DNA of 64,000 nt, taken from Closterium sp. NIES-65. Taxonomy: Eukaryota > Streptophyta > Zygnematophyceae > Desmidiales > Closteriaceae. Below, one piece after another: positions 63,926 to 64,000 of the stretch. The notes beneath the pieces were generated by a model, which did not search any database, had not been told where the DNA came from, and was given only the letters and a program-made list of their open reading frames with translations. Location of the stretch: contig CANXME010002063.1 in NCBI GenBank assembly GCA_948144175.1, forward strand, positions 186,001-250,000. Direction: 5' to 3'. The position numbers and the translations under genes are program-made. How positions within the stretch are numbered: position 1 is the first letter of the stretch; every line of letters starts with the position of its first letter.

Positions 63926-64000
63926 ATATATTTCCCACCTTCTGATCGAGTGAGACCATAAGATTCCCACTACTTTTTGAGAAACGAGGGTTTCCATTCT

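Larger units (their letters stand above)
42576..64000 (+). repeat. 371-bp dimeric satellite array, right part
   Basis: About 58 further dimers in the same orientation as the left part, running off the window end. A strict 371-bp step is seen near the end: ttgagaaa-type cores at 62,101, 62,472, 62,843, 63,214 and 63,585. From 42.6 to about 44.9 kb only A1/B1 dimers occur, with a 742-bp alternation. From about 45 kb B2/A2 subtypes reappear, giving tetramers. Each A monomer carries perfect inverted repeats ggccag-a-ctggcc and gcact-ata-agtgc. Short open frames here (for example 42,871-43,068, 54,892-55,083, 59,908-60,117) are satellite translations. I see no gene anywhere in the 21 kb. Confidence 0.96.

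Overview
The window looks like a gene-poor, repeat-dominated stretch of a nuclear genome from the green lineage. The only protein-coding remnant is a truncated Ty1/copia LTR retrotransposon. Its Gly/Ser-rich gag, tRNA-Met-type primer site and Ala/Pro/Gly/Glu-rich integrase-RT linker resemble what I recall of copia elements from zygnematophyte algae such as Closterium. That attribution is from memory and is not proven here. I see no host gene, tRNA, rRNA, CRISPR array or bacterial-type operon.

Layout. (1) 1-29,745 is a 16-bp minisatellite, unit acacacggtgggttga, roughly 1,850 copies. It is in three blocks that switch strand: G-rich strand on top at 1-10,585, C-rich strand on top at 10,586-21,019, G-rich on top again at 21,019-29,745. 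Each block has its own higher-order repeats: 4.69/4.71 kb and about 1.57 kb in block I, 1,344 and 3,760 bp in block II, and 368, 1,040, 1,134 and 992 bp in block III. Part of block II is an inverted copy of part of block III. (2) 29,746-37,860 and 42,576-64,000 are a 371-bp satellite built from two diverged monomers of about 187 and 184 bp, about 80 dimers in all, with 742-bp tetramers in places. (3) 37,861-42,575 is the copia element, on the minus strand inside the satellite. It has a 133-bp 5' LTR, a primer-binding site, a 1.2-kb GC-rich leader with hairpins and tandem repeats, then gag-protease, GAG-pre-integrase and integrase. It is cut off before reverse transcriptase, RNase H and the 3' LTR.

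How the parts fit. The many open frames in the first 30 kb follow arithmetically from a stop-free 16-bp unit (16 leaves remainder 1 on division by 3) and are not genes. The element carries three apparent frameshifts and no RT, so it is a dead copy. The satellite register across it shows that about 262 bp of satellite (or that plus whole dimers) is missing, as expected if one deletion removed the 3' half of the element with its flank. The whole window is plausibly heterochromatin of centromeric, pericentromeric or subtelomeric type. Sequence alone cannot say which.

The items most worth a second look are the strand-switching minisatellite with hairpins at its switch points, the minisatellite/satellite junction with a shared GTGCGTTGAA motif, three consecutive perfect hairpins beside the primer-binding site, and an independent 16-bp/48-bp tandem repeat inside the retroelement leader.
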